Below are positions 17,788 to 26,143 of a DNA stretch of 64,000 nt, piece by piece; the first letter of the stretch is position 1; each line of letters opens with the position of its first letter. Below the pieces are notes generated by a model. The model was not told where the DNA came from. It did no database searches and saw only the letters and a list, made by a program, of their open reading frames with translations. Location of the stretch: the NCBI RefSeq assembly GCF_014650875.1, contig NZ_BMVU01000018.1, positions 62,001 to 126,000 of the forward strand, read 5' to 3'. This DNA comes from Streptomyces minutiscleroticus. Lineage in GTDB: Bacteria; Actinomycetota; Actinomycetes; Streptomycetales; Streptomycetaceae. Position numbers and translations under genes: made by a program.

Positions 17788-18692
17788 GAGACCTCATCTC
17801 GGTGGAGTGACGGTGGACCGACCTGCTCGGCGTGGTGCTGCCGGGGACCGGACGGACCCGGTCGTGAAGGCAGTCTCCCCTGCCGGCCCGGATCCGCAAG
17901 ACCGCGAGTCGCCGCGGCGTCACGGTAAGCCGGTGTTCTTCCGGATGTGCTGGTTGGGCTCCTTTGGTCAGGCATGTTCCCGGTATCGCCGTGGCAGGGT
18001 TCGCCAGCTCGTACCCGGCTCAGCGAGGAGACGGCCGACGCAGGCGATGGTCGGGATTGCCGGAGGAGCGGAAGGCGGCTGCCCAGGTGCGGGCGGAGGA
18101 GCTTCACATCCAGGCGGCACGCATCGCGGTCCGCCTCGCCGATGCGGAAGCGGTGTGGGAGCGTCGGGTGATCGACCGGGAAGAGCTCGTCCAGGCCCTG
18201 GCCGCTCCCGACAGGGCGACAGTGCCCCCTGCGGGTGCGCGGGCGGTATCGGCGGTGGTCGAGGAGGTCCTTGGCGCGGGGGCTGTCATGGAACGAATCC
18301 GGGCGTGATCAGCCACGCCTCTTCTCCAAGGCCTGGCCGACGGTCCACCGGGCAGTGTTCCGGCACCTGGTCCGCGAGCGTCTTGGGGCCGCGGCGGCCC
18401 AGGTGAGGTGGAGCGCGCCGAGGCTGCTCCGCGTCGCCGGCGGCTTCCCTCGCTACGGCATCCGTGCTCCAGTGCCGTCGGTTCGGATCCGAGGAGTACG
18501 CACGTTCCCGCTGCGTGCCCTCGGCCGCGTTCCCCACCCGCTGCGCCCTGCCGCGAACGCCCCACCCCGGCATCGCCCCGCACACCAGGCCAAGCCGCAT
18601 TCTCGCTTCCGGCCCGGGGCACGTACCGACTCCCGGCTCACGGCAGATTCCCTGCTCGCAACCCATTCCTGTGATCAACTCCGCTTGTTTCA
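17788..18692. other. Long intergenic with one coding-like fragment
   Basis: At 18058-18308 (+) a frame reads LPEERKAAAQVRAEELHIQA and AVWERRVIDREELVQALA, a charged helical segment that looks like a piece of a mobile-element accessory or DNA-binding protein. It has no start or domain that I can name. The remainder shows nothing supported. Confidence 0.35.
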
Positions 18693-18734
18693 TTGACATT
18701 TCACTCAGAAGACCTACCGTTGGGAGCGCTCCCA
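18693..18734 (+). promoter_or_regulatory. Promoter with perfect CebR operator for the LPMO gene
   Basis: TTGACA (18693-18698) and TACCGT (18715-18720) are spaced 16 bases apart. The perfect 14-bp palindrome TGGGAGCGCTCCCA (18721-18734) follows directly, so it covers the expected transcription start. This sequence is the known consensus of CebR, the cello-oligosaccharide-responsive LacI-type repressor of Streptomyces cellulolytic genes. Confidence 0.88.
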
Positions 18735-18768
18735 TCACAGCCTTGAAACTGGAAGGAGTTCCCCCCAC

Positions 18769-19443
18769 ATGCGCAATCAGAGTCCGTTAACCGGGCGTTC
18801 GCGGTCGTCCCTGCGCCGGCCTCTCCAGGCGCTCGTCATGCTGTTCGCCGTGGTTGTCGGCGCACTTGCCTGGTCGGCCCCCGCCCAGGCTCACGGCACC
18901 ATCGTCAACCCCGCCTCCCGCGCGTACCAGTGCTGGAAGACGTGGGGCAGCAACCACACCAACCCGGCCATGCAGACCCAGGACCCCATGTGCTGGCAGG
19001 CCTTCCAGGCCAACTCCGACACCATGTGGAACTGGATGAGCGCACTCCGCGACGGCCTCGGTGGCCAGTTCCAGGCGCGGACCCCCGACGGGACGCTCTG
19101 CAGCAACAACCTCTCGAGGAACGCCAGCCTGGACAAGCCCGGGCAGTGGAAGACGACCAACATCAGCAACAACTTCACGGTCCAGCTGCACGACCAGGCG
19201 TCCCACGGTGCCGACTACTTCAAGGTCTACGTGAGCAAGCAGGGCTTCAACCCCAAGACCCAGACCCTGGGCTGGGGCAACCTCGACTTCATCACGCAGA
19301 CCGGCCGCTACGCCCCGGCACAGGACATCACGTTCCCCGTCCAGACCTCCGGCTACACCGGACACCACATCCTGTTCGTGATCTGGCAGGCCTCGCACCT
19401 CGACCAGGCCTACATGTGGTGCAGCGACGTGAACTTCGGCTGA
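18769..19443 (+). CDS. Secreted AA10 lytic polysaccharide monooxygenase
   Basis: 224 residues, a single catalytic domain without a binding module. The signal peptide ends at AQA, giving a mature N-terminal His42, the first ligand of the copper histidine brace. The second is probably His146 (QASHGADYF). The sequence HGTIVNPASRAYQCW with downstream WGSNHTNPAM and DPMCWQAF belongs to the Streptomyces cellulose-active AA10 group. Cys pairs fit the known disulfides. It oxidatively cleaves crystalline cellulose or chitin outside the cell. Start: ATG with GGAAGGAG upstream. Control by CebR (perfect operator) supports cellulose as the substrate. Confidence 0.93.
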   Translation: MRNQSPLTGRSRSSLRRPLQALVMLFAVVVGALAWSAPAQAHGTIVNPASRAYQCWKTWGSNHTNPAMQTQDPMCWQAFQANSDTMWNWMSALRDGLGGQFQARTPDGTLCSNNLSRNASLDKPGQWKTTNISNNFTVQLHDQASHGADYFKVYVSKQGFNPKTQTLGWGNLDFITQTGRYAPAQDITFPVQTSGYTGHHILFVIWQASHLDQAYMWCSDVNFG

Positions 19444-19464
19444 GCCGGAAAGCGCCGCACACCG

Positions 19465-19489
19465 CACCGGCCCCGGCCGGGCGCCGGTG
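19465..19489 (+). terminator. Terminator after the LPMO gene
   Basis: CACCGGC (19465-19471) pairs with GCCGGTG (19483-19489), with further CCGG pairing in the loop. It lies 21 bases past the stop. Confidence 0.5.
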
Positions 19490-19537
19490 ACCGCCGCCCG
19501 GCCGACCCAGCTCCGTCGGGGCAGGGGACCCATGTGG

Positions 19538-20136
19538 TCACCCTGCCCCGGCGGGGCTTCCCGCGCTCCTACGGCCCGTCTTCGAACGGACCTCGCCCGG
19601 AGCAGGAACGAGGCGAGAGAGCCCTGCTTCGTAGAGAGTGGCGGTCTTGCCGTACCTGATCGCGACGCCTCGGAAGCCCTTGAGCCGGTCGAAACAGCGC
19701 TCGACAGTGTCGCGCCTGCGGCAGACGTCACGGTCGATCGCGGGCGGTCTGCCGCCGCGACGTCCTCTGCGGCGGCGTGCCGGCGGGCGCGGATGGGGGT
19801 GGAGCCGATCCGGACCAGCCAGTCGTTGTCCCCGAAGGCGTCCGCCCGGGCCTGGTTCTCCTGCAGGGCCCGCCGGGTGAAGACCCGGTCGAGCGCACAG
19901 CGGCGACGGGGGCGCCCCCGCGCGGGCGAAGCCGAGCGTGGGGGGAGGGTGGGGACCCTCTTCCACGACCCGAACCGTTCGGGCAGGTCACGCCAGGAGA
20001 TCCCGGTCCGGATCTTGTGGACCATGCCGTCGGTCACCCGGCGGTCCGCCACCCGCGGCCGGCCCGTCGCGGCCCGCGGGATCAGCGGAGCGAGTAACTC
20101 CCATTCCTGATCGGTGATTCCATGTCGGCGGACCAC
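19538..20136 (-). pseudogene. IS5-family transposase remnant with several frame changes
   Basis: Starting at a GTG (20136) it reads the typical IS5 N-terminus HGITDQEWELLAPLIP and KIRTGISWRDLPERFGSW. Sense is then lost near 19960. A later segment NQARADAFGDNDWLVRIGS is followed in another frame by DTVERCFDRLKGFRGVAIRY near 19680, and then the ending LASFLLRARSV in yet another frame. Internal deletion plus frameshifts make it inactive. No clean terminal repeats were identified. Confidence 0.75.
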
Positions 20137-20177
20137 CCCACCATGATCCACCGGTCGGCGATCTCCGAAGACGGGTC

Positions 20178-20867
20178 CTAGCCGTGGAAGGTCGTGACCT
20201 CTTCGAGCGCAGCCCGCCCGGTCGCGACGTGGTTCACCGGCGCGGCCTCGTCGGCGTAGCCGAAGGAGATGCCCACGAGCAGTCGCCCTGCGGTGACCGC
20301 GAGTTCGGCGCGGACCGTGTCGGCGTAGAAGCTCAGCAGCCCCTGCGGGCAGCTCGCCACGCCGTACGCGGTCATCGCCAGGAGCAGCGTCTGCATGTAG
20401 GCGCCGACGTCGGCGGCCAGCCGGGGCCCGCCGTCCCCGGTGACGAACAGGAACGCGGCGTGCGGCGCGCCGTAGAAGCGCAGGCTCTGCGCGTCGTAGG
20501 TTGCCCGCGCTTCGTGATCGTCGGGGTCGATGCCCAGCGCTCCGTACAGACGGGCGCCGAACGCCGCCCGGCGCGCCTGGTGCACCTGTGCGTACATGTC
20601 CTCGGAATACGGGAAGTCGGCCGAGGTGCGGTGTGCGGCGTGGGCCGCCTGCAAGGCGTCCGCCAGGCGCTCGCGCGCGGCACCGCTGACCACCTCCACC
20701 CGCCACGGCTGCGCGTTGGAGTTGGACGGCGTGGCGCCGGCCAGCGAGAAGATCGCGCGCATCGTGTCCTCGGGCACGGCGTCGGGACGGAACGCGCGGG
20801 TCGCGTGACGGCCGCGTATCAGCTTCTCCGCGCAGTCGCTCAGCTCGGTGGGGACCAGCAGGCTCAT
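20178..20867 (-). CDS. Nitroreductase-family FMN oxidoreductase
   Basis: 229 residues. It shows the nitroreductase fold: RHATRAFRPDAVPEDTM with the FMN-phosphate-binding Arg, then ATPSNSNAQPWRVEVV, then GAYMQTLLLAMTAYGVASCP and a final GYADEAAPVNH segment. These enzymes reduce nitroaromatics, quinones or enones with NAD(P)H. It diverges from a TetR gene, and two matching palindromes in the 110-base gap suggest repression by that TetR until an electrophilic or aromatic inducer appears. Confidence 0.9.
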   Translation of the reverse strand: MSLLVPTELSDCAEKLIRGRHATRAFRPDAVPEDTMRAIFSLAGATPSNSNAQPWRVEVVSGAARERLADALQAAHAAHRTSADFPYSEDMYAQVHQARRAAFGARLYGALGIDPDDHEARATYDAQSLRFYGAPHAAFLFVTGDGGPRLAADVGAYMQTLLLAMTAYGVASCPQGLLSFYADTVRAELAVTAGRLLVGISFGYADEAAPVNHVATGRAALEEVTTFHG

Positions 20868-20892
20868 GAGACACTCCTCGACAGCAAACGAT

Positions 20893-20970
20893 GTAAACGA
20901 ACCCGTTTACCTTGCGGGTGTGCCGGGACCCTAGCAGACGCCGCCCGCCGAGGTAAACGCAGTCGTATAC
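20893..20970. promoter_or_regulatory. Twin TetR operators in divergent promoter region
   Basis: GTAAACG-AACC-CGTTTAC (20893-20910) is a perfect 7-4-7 palindrome. GTAAACG-CAGT-CGTATAC (20953-20970) repeats it with one mismatch and the same spacing, ending 7 bases before the TetR start codon. Two such sites between divergent genes are typical of a self-regulated TetR repressor. Confidence 0.8.
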
Positions 20971-20977
20971 TTGGCGC

Positions 20978-21565
20978 ATGAGCGCGACGACCACGACCTC
21001 CGGGGGGCGCGGGCGCGGCGGACGGGAACGCATCCTGGCAGCCGCCGCCCGGCTGTTCGCGGTCCAGGGGATCAACGCGACCGGCATGGAGCAGGTCGCG
21101 GAGGCGGCACCGGTGTCCAAGCGGACGCTCTACGCGCATTTCCGGACCAAGAGCGACCTGGTGATCGCCCACCTCCAGCATCTCGCCTCGTCGGGGGCGA
21201 CCCTGGAGACCGTGCTGACCCGCGAGGACATCCCTGCGCGGGAGCGGATCCTCGGGCTGTTCGACCAGCCCGCGCCGGACGCGGCACCGGTGCGCGGATG
21301 CCCGTTCATCGATGCCGCGGCGGAGTTTCCCGATCCGGACAGCGCGGTCCACTCCTACGCCCGCGAGCAGAAACTGCGGATGGTGGGGCTGGTCACCGCA
21401 CTGGTGACGGAGCTGGGCTGCCGCGAGCCGGCCGCACTCGCCGAACAGCTGGTCACCCTCGCGGACGGGGCGGCCAGCCGGGCCATGGTGCTGGACGAAG
21501 CGGACTACGGCCGGCACGCACGGACGGCAGCGGAGACCCTCCTCGCGCACGCCCTCGCGGGGTGA
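20978..21565 (+). CDS. TetR-family transcriptional regulator
   Basis: 195 residues. N-terminal helix-turn-helix at about 12-58: RERILAAAARLFAVQGINAT, then EQVAEAAPVSKRTLYAHFRT. The C-terminal ligand domain with RGCPFIDAAAEFPDPDS resembles the branch that controls nitroreductases, oxidoreductases or short-chain dehydrogenases. Probably represses itself and the divergent nitroreductase through the twin palindromes upstream. Confidence 0.9.
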   Translation: MSATTTTSGGRGRGGRERILAAAARLFAVQGINATGMEQVAEAAPVSKRTLYAHFRTKSDLVIAHLQHLASSGATLETVLTREDIPARERILGLFDQPAPDAAPVRGCPFIDAAAEFPDPDSAVHSYAREQKLRMVGLVTALVTELGCREPAALAEQLVTLADGAASRAMVLDEADYGRHARTAAETLLAHALAG

Positions 21566-21689
21566 CCCATCGGCCTCCGGCCGCAGCCCCTCCCCCTCGC
21601 CCGCCGCTGTCCGCCCGTTCGCGGATGCCCGTCTTCACGGCACGCGGCCGGTGCCCATACCGCTCCGGGAGCCGGGCCGTCCGAAGGAG

Positions 21690-21920
21690 GAGGGCCCGGG
21701 TCCCGGTCGGCCTTCCGGTGAGGCCCGCCACCCAGGCGGCGTCCGCCGGGTCGGTGACCCCGAACAGGCCGGAGGGCGGCGGCATCCCGGGCAGCGGCGG
21801 AACCCGCCGGCCGCTGCCGGACGCGGTGGCGAGGCCGGTCAGGGCCCGGGTCGCGGGCTGGACATCGGCCGCGCTCCCGTCGTCCTGCGAGACCATGGCG
21901 TCGAGGCGGACCAGGTGTGC
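21690..21920 (-). pseudogene. Alpha/beta-hydrolase C-terminal remnant
   Basis: The reverse strand reads HLVRLDAMVSQDDGSAAD, then GLFGVTDPADAAWVAGL and TGRPTGT. This is the lid and C-terminal region of Streptomyces alpha/beta hydrolases (pattern VYLDAFVPxDGxS ... FGVTDPADxAWL). No nucleophile-elbow part survives upstream, and the frame has no plausible start. Flanking DNA (21566-21689 and 21921-22165) shows nothing supported. Confidence 0.45.
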
Positions 21921-22165
21921 GAGTCGACACTCCCGCGTCCGAGGTCCTTGCCCCGGACGACGACGTTCCCGGCCTACGTCGACAGGCGCCCGCCGTCGGC
22001 GGGGTGGGCCCGGACGAGCCGCAGGCGGCGCTGCCGGCCCGCCTCCCAGGCGGTACACCGCACAGGGTCGATGCCGTTCAGACGTCGGCACCGCTCGATG
22101 GAACTCCGGGCGGCAGCTTTGGCAGGACAGGGTGGTGCGCTGCCGGATTCGCGCATCGGGCTCGT

Positions 22166-22798
22166 TCAGCTGGTCGAGGCAGGGGAGACAGGACCACTCG
22201 GTCCGCGCCGTGTCCGTCTTCCGCCCGGGGTGGCGACGGCGAGGCCGGTGACGACGACGTCGGTCAGGGTGTCCAGGTAGGCCTCGTCCACGGGTGGTGC
22301 GCCGGGGATGAGCAGCCGGAGCAGCAGGGGGGAGATCAGCAGGTCCGTGCCGAGTTCGCGGTCCAGTGCGGTGGGTAGTTCGCCGCGGTCCACGGCGCGT
22401 CGCAGGATGGCGGCGGCGGCCTCCCGGCGGGGTGCGAGGACGGCGATGCGCAGCGATTCGGCGAGTGCGGGGTTGCGCGCGGACTCGCCCAGGAGGTCTG
22501 CGGCGATCCGGACGACCCGGGGGTCGGCGCTGTGGGTGGTGGCCACGTCGAAGAAGCCGCGGACGTCGCCGGGCAGGGTGCCGGTGTCGGGCGCCGTGGG
22601 CACCTCCTGGCGCACCAGGCGGGTCACCAGGTCCAGGAGCATGGCCTCCTTGGACGTCCACCGCCGGTAGAGAGCGGCCTTGCCGACGCCGGCGCGCTTG
22701 GCGACCGCGTCCATGGCCAGGCGGCTCCAGCCTGCCGCCGCCAGTTCGAGGAGCGGCTCGGGCCCAGCTACCAGACACCTGCAATCCGCAGGTCTCAT
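22166..22798 (-). CDS. TetR-family regulator with aberrant N-terminus
   Basis: 210 residues. The helix-turn-helix is clear (MDAVAKRAGVGKAALYRRW) and is followed by a TetR_C_11-like C-terminal domain (LVRQEVPTAPDTGTLPGDV, DRGELPTALD). The segment before it is wrong for the family, though: instead of a first helix of the RILxAALELL type it reads MRPADCRCLVAGPEPLLELA. The joint near 22765 suggests that the original start and promoter were deleted. It may still fold but is possibly a pseudogene. It sits back-to-back with the SDR gene at 22831. Confidence 0.65.
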   Translation of the reverse strand: MRPADCRCLVAGPEPLLELAAAGWSRLAMDAVAKRAGVGKAALYRRWTSKEAMLLDLVTRLVRQEVPTAPDTGTLPGDVRGFFDVATTHSADPRVVRIAADLLGESARNPALAESLRIAVLAPRREAAAAILRRAVDRGELPTALDRELGTDLLISPLLLRLLIPGAPPVDEAYLDTLTDVVVTGLAVATPGGRRTRRGPSGPVSPASTS

Positions 22799-22830
22799 CC
22801 CCCAACGGATCTCCCAGCAGAGGATTGCCC

Positions 22831-23505
22831 GTGCCCAGCATCGCCATCGTCGGAGCCGGCCCCGGTATGGGCCTGGCCATCGCCCGTACCTTCGGCGCCC
22901 GCGGCTTCGACGTCGCCCTGATCGCCCGCGACAGCGACAAACTCAACGACCTGACCGCCCGACTCGAGGCCGAGAACATCACCGCCGCCGGCTTCCCCGC
23001 GGACGTATGCGACCATGACGCGCTCACCCGGGCGCTCAAGGACGCCGCCATCCGCTTCGACGGCACAGACGTCCTGGAGTACTCCCCCGCCGGCAGCCTG
23101 CACTCCACGACACTCACCGCTCCGTCCGAGACCGACCCCTCCGACGTGCAGTGGGCGATGCAGCTCCTGCTCTACGGGGCCATCGCCGCCACCCGGGCCG
23201 TGCTGCCCGCCATGCGCGAGGCGAAAGCGGGCACCCTGCTCTACACCAACGGCGCCGGCTCCCTCGACCCCAACCCCATGCTCGGCAACCTCAACGCGGC
23301 CCAGGCCGCACTGCGCAACTGGGTTCTCGCCCTGCACAAGGAACTGACCGGCACCGGCGTCCAGGCCGCACACGCCGCGATCGGCGTCTGGGTCGGCACG
23401 GACGGCCCGCCCGGAGTACCGGCGGCCCCGGCCGAGGAAGTCGCCCCCCTCTACTGGGAGCTGCACACCCGGCGCGACGAAGCCGAACGCGTCTTCACCG
23501 TCTGA
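22831..23505 (+). CDS. Short-chain dehydrogenase/reductase (atypical)
   Basis: 224 residues from a GTG with AGAGG upstream. Rossmann dinucleotide motif IAIVGAGPGMGLAIARTFG (GxGxGMG type) near the N-terminus, then VALIARDSDKLNDLTARL. The usual catalytic Tyr-x-x-x-Lys is not visible: the region after GTLLYTNGAGSLDPNPMLGN reads NLNAAQAALRNW, so the active site deviates from classical SDRs. The closely packed inverted neighbour is a TetR-type regulator that may control it. Confidence 0.8.
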   Translation: MPSIAIVGAGPGMGLAIARTFGARGFDVALIARDSDKLNDLTARLEAENITAAGFPADVCDHDALTRALKDAAIRFDGTDVLEYSPAGSLHSTTLTAPSETDPSDVQWAMQLLLYGAIAATRAVLPAMREAKAGTLLYTNGAGSLDPNPMLGNLNAAQAALRNWVLALHKELTGTGVQAAHAAIGVWVGTDGPPGVPAAPAEEVAPLYWELHTRRDEAERVFTV

Positions 23506-23672
23506 CGCGCGCGTCCTACGGTGCCGGGGCCGATCTCCGCCGTACTCGCGGAGATCGGCCCCGGCACCATGGGACAACCGACGGAGAACACCGGATACTC
23601 GTCCTGGCCGAAATGAAAGCCCAGCCGCAATTCGTCTGCCTGGGGCGGGCATCTCGTCCCAGACGTCACGTC

Positions 23673-24398
23673 TCACTCGTCCGATGTCGTCATGGCCTGC
23701 GGGCGACGTCGCCCGCACAGCAGCACCGCGCAGGCCGTCATGGTCAAGAGCCCGCCGGAGAGGAACGCGGCCCGTACGCCGGCGAGCGGCAGGAGCAGGC
23801 CTCCGAGCGCGGCGCCGGCCGCGATACCGATGTTGTAGGCAGCGGAGTTCGCCGCGAGGGCGGTGTCGGTACGGCCCGGTGCGCAGTGCAGCATCTCGTT
23901 CTGGGTGGCCATGAACACCGGCCCGAGGGCGCCGCCCACCAGTACCAGGAACAGTACCGCCGCCACCGGGTGGGTACCGGCCGCATACAGACCGAGCATG
24001 CCTGCGGCCCGTGTGGCCACGGCTGTGGCCAGGACCGCGTGCGGGAAGCGGTCGATCAGTGCCCCGGTGATGGCCACCCCGGCCGGACAGGCGACACCGA
24101 ACGCCCCGAGCAGGGTGTCGACCCTGCTCGGGGAGAATCCGCTCACGTCGCCCAGCAGCTTCACGAGGTAGGTGAAACCCGCGGACGCTCCGGTGGCGGA
24201 CGGGGCGACGGCCGTGAGCACGGTCGCGAACCGGCGGGCGTCGGGAGCGGTTCCGTAGGCGGCGCGTGCCTCGTGCGGACGTGAGGTCGGCAGGTACGCG
24301 GCGGGGGAAATCCGGTCGGCAGGAGACCTGCGACGCGCTGTGATGGCCCCGACCGCCTGCCGCACGGGCGAGCCGGCTCCAGGAGCTGCTCCTGGCAA
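23673..24398 (-). pseudogene. MFS transporter, N-terminal half missing
   Basis: Only the C-terminal six-helix bundle remains. After a hydrophilic piece matching the central cytoplasmic loop it reads TGASAGFTYLVKLLGDVSG, LGAFGVACPAGVAITGALID and VLFLVLVGGALGPVFMATQN, up to the last helix AAFLSGGLLTMTACAVLL. The first six helices are replaced by unrelated sequence that abuts the kinase pseudogene at 24410. This matches sugar/arabinose-efflux-type MFS proteins of about 400 residues. Not expected to be functional. Confidence 0.7.
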
Positions 24399-24409
24399 CC
24401 GAGAGAACC

Positions 24410-25310
24410 GTGGACATCCGCCCCGCGATCGATGCCGCGCTGGTCAGGCGCCTGGTCGATACGCAGTTCCCACAGTGGGCCGGGCTGCCCCTGGAGTTGC
24501 TCGACCCGGCCGGCTCGGACCATGTGACCTACCGGTTGGGTGAGGAGTCGTCCGTCCGGCTGCCCCGCCGTGCCGGTGCCCTCGGGCAGGCGCGGAAGGA
24601 GTCCGAGTGGCTGCCGCGGCTCGCCCCTCACCTGCCGCCGGCCGTCCCCGTGCCGGTGGGGGTGGGGGAGCCCGACTTCGGTTATCCGTGACCGTGGGCG
24701 GTCTCCTGCTGGCTGGACGGCGAGGTGGCGACTGTCGAGGCACTGGCGGATTCGTCCGAGGCCGCCGTCGAACTGGCCGGGTTCCTGACCGCTCTCCAAC
24801 GGTTCGCGCCCGGAGAGATTCCGGCCCGGGGCGCCCGCGGGGATCTCACCGCCGGGCCGCTGGTCGCACGGGACCGGGCGACGCGGACCGCCATCGCGGA
24901 GATCGACGGCGTGTTCGACGCTGCGGCCATGACCGACCTGTGGGAAGCGGCGATCAGTGCCCCCGGACGGGACGGTCCTGCGGTTCGGTTCCACGGCGAC
25001 TTCCACACCGGCAACCTGCTGACCGTCGACGGCCGCCTCAGCGCGGTCATCGACTTCGGCGGGCTCGGCATCGGCGACCCGGCCTGCGACCTGGTGATCG
25101 CCTTCACCTGCTGTCGGCGGGGAGCCGGGCCGCTTTCCGCGCCGCGCTCGGAACGGACGACGCCACCTGGATCCGGGGCCACGGCTGGGCGCTGGCCACG
25201 GCCCCGAACGCCTGCACCTACTGCGCCGCCGTCAACCCCCGGGTCGCCGCGCAGACCACCCGTCAGATCACCGAGGCCCTCATCGGCCAGGTCAGCGGGG
25301 CGAAGGCATA
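24410..25310 (+). pseudogene. Aminoglycoside phosphotransferase-family kinase with nonsense and frameshift mutations
   Basis: It starts at GTG 24410 with DIRPAIDAALVRRLVDTQF and a kinase N-lobe. At 24689 a TGA replaces the Trp of the conserved YPWPW motif (here YP-stop-PWAV). The frame continues with LDGEVATVEAL and the catalytic loop VRFHGDFHTGNLL plus SAVIDFGGLGIGDPACD. Near 25110 a one-base loss shifts it to LLSAGSRAAFRAALG, DDATWIRGHGWAL. The family is the Streptomyces APH-type kinases of about 300 residues. Two independent lesions indicate decay. Confidence 0.8.
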
Positions 25311-25405
25311 CCACTCCACGGGGTGCGCGGGTCGTGTTCCCGGGGGAGCGCTCGACGGTTTGGCGGGACACCGTGGGAAGGGATTGTTCAAGCGGTTCGC
25401 GGGGG

Positions 25406-26068
25406 TCATGTCGGACAGCGCTCGGCGGGGGCGTCGTAGACCAGGCTGTAGCGCCAGAAGAGGCGGCGCCGGATCCGGGCGCCGGGCAGTTCCCGCGCGG
25501 CGGCAGCCCGGATGTCCGCCAGGGTCTCGCGCGCAGCGGTGGTGGGCGCCGTCATGTGCAGGGGCAGTGCGGCGGCGCGGGCCGGATGCTTGACGAGGCC
25601 CATGACCGGGTTCGCGAGCAGGGCGAGCAGGGAGACGAGCAGATCGACGCGTCCGGCCTCCCGGTAGCAGCCGATGACCACGAGGCGTCCGCCCGGAGTG
25701 AGACAGTGGCGCAGTTCCCGCAGGGTGGGCTCCAGCGGCAGGTGGTGCAGGACGGCGACCAGGGTGACGGCGTCGAAGCGCCGGTGCGGGTCGCGCCCGG
25801 CGAAGTCGGCCTCCACGACGGTGACCGCGGGATCGTCGGCGAAGCGCTTCGCCGCGGCGCGCGCCATCCCGGGGTCGGGTTCGAGCCCGGTGACGGTGAC
25901 CGCCCGGCGACGCAGAAGCGCGACAAGATTCCCCGCGCCGCATCCGATGTCCAGGACGTGGCGGGCTTCGGACGCGGCCACCCGGCCGGCGATCCAGGGG
26001 CCGTAACGGTCGTTGTGGCTCCAGGGGTGCCGCTGATGGAAACGGTGGAGGCAGGAAAGGAACGCCAT
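25406..26068 (-). CDS. Class I SAM-dependent methyltransferase
   Basis: 220 residues from the ATG at 26068 (a GTG at 26131 would add 21 residues; neither has a strong ribosome-binding site). Motif I is VLDIGCGAGNLVALL, the acidic motif VTGLEPDPGMA, motif IV FDAVTLVAVLHHLPLE and post-motif LTPGGRLVVIG. The N-terminal FLSCLHRFHQRHPWSHN is typical of a large Streptomyces group of unknown substrate. It reads convergently with the decayed kinase and is followed upstream by the GH3 operon on the same strand. Confidence 0.82.
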   Translation of the reverse strand: MAFLSCLHRFHQRHPWSHNDRYGPWIAGRVAASEARHVLDIGCGAGNLVALLRRRAVTVTGLEPDPGMARAAAKRFADDPAVTVVEADFAGRDPHRRFDAVTLVAVLHHLPLEPTLRELRHCLTPGGRLVVIGCYREAGRVDLLVSLLALLANPVMGLVKHPARAAALPLHMTAPTTAARETLADIRAAAARELPGARIRRRLFWRYSLVYDAPAERCPT

Positions 26069-26143
26069 GGGCGTCACGGTAGACAGCAGGGGCGTCTCAG
26101 CGGATTCCCGGAAGTGCCCGGTCCGGATCACCGCACGCCCGGT

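Noticed and set aside
18787-21120. 777-residue reverse frame across LPMO, transposase and nitroreductase
   Set aside because: It merges unrelated genes. Only the IS5-like segment near 20136 is real, and it breaks by frameshift.
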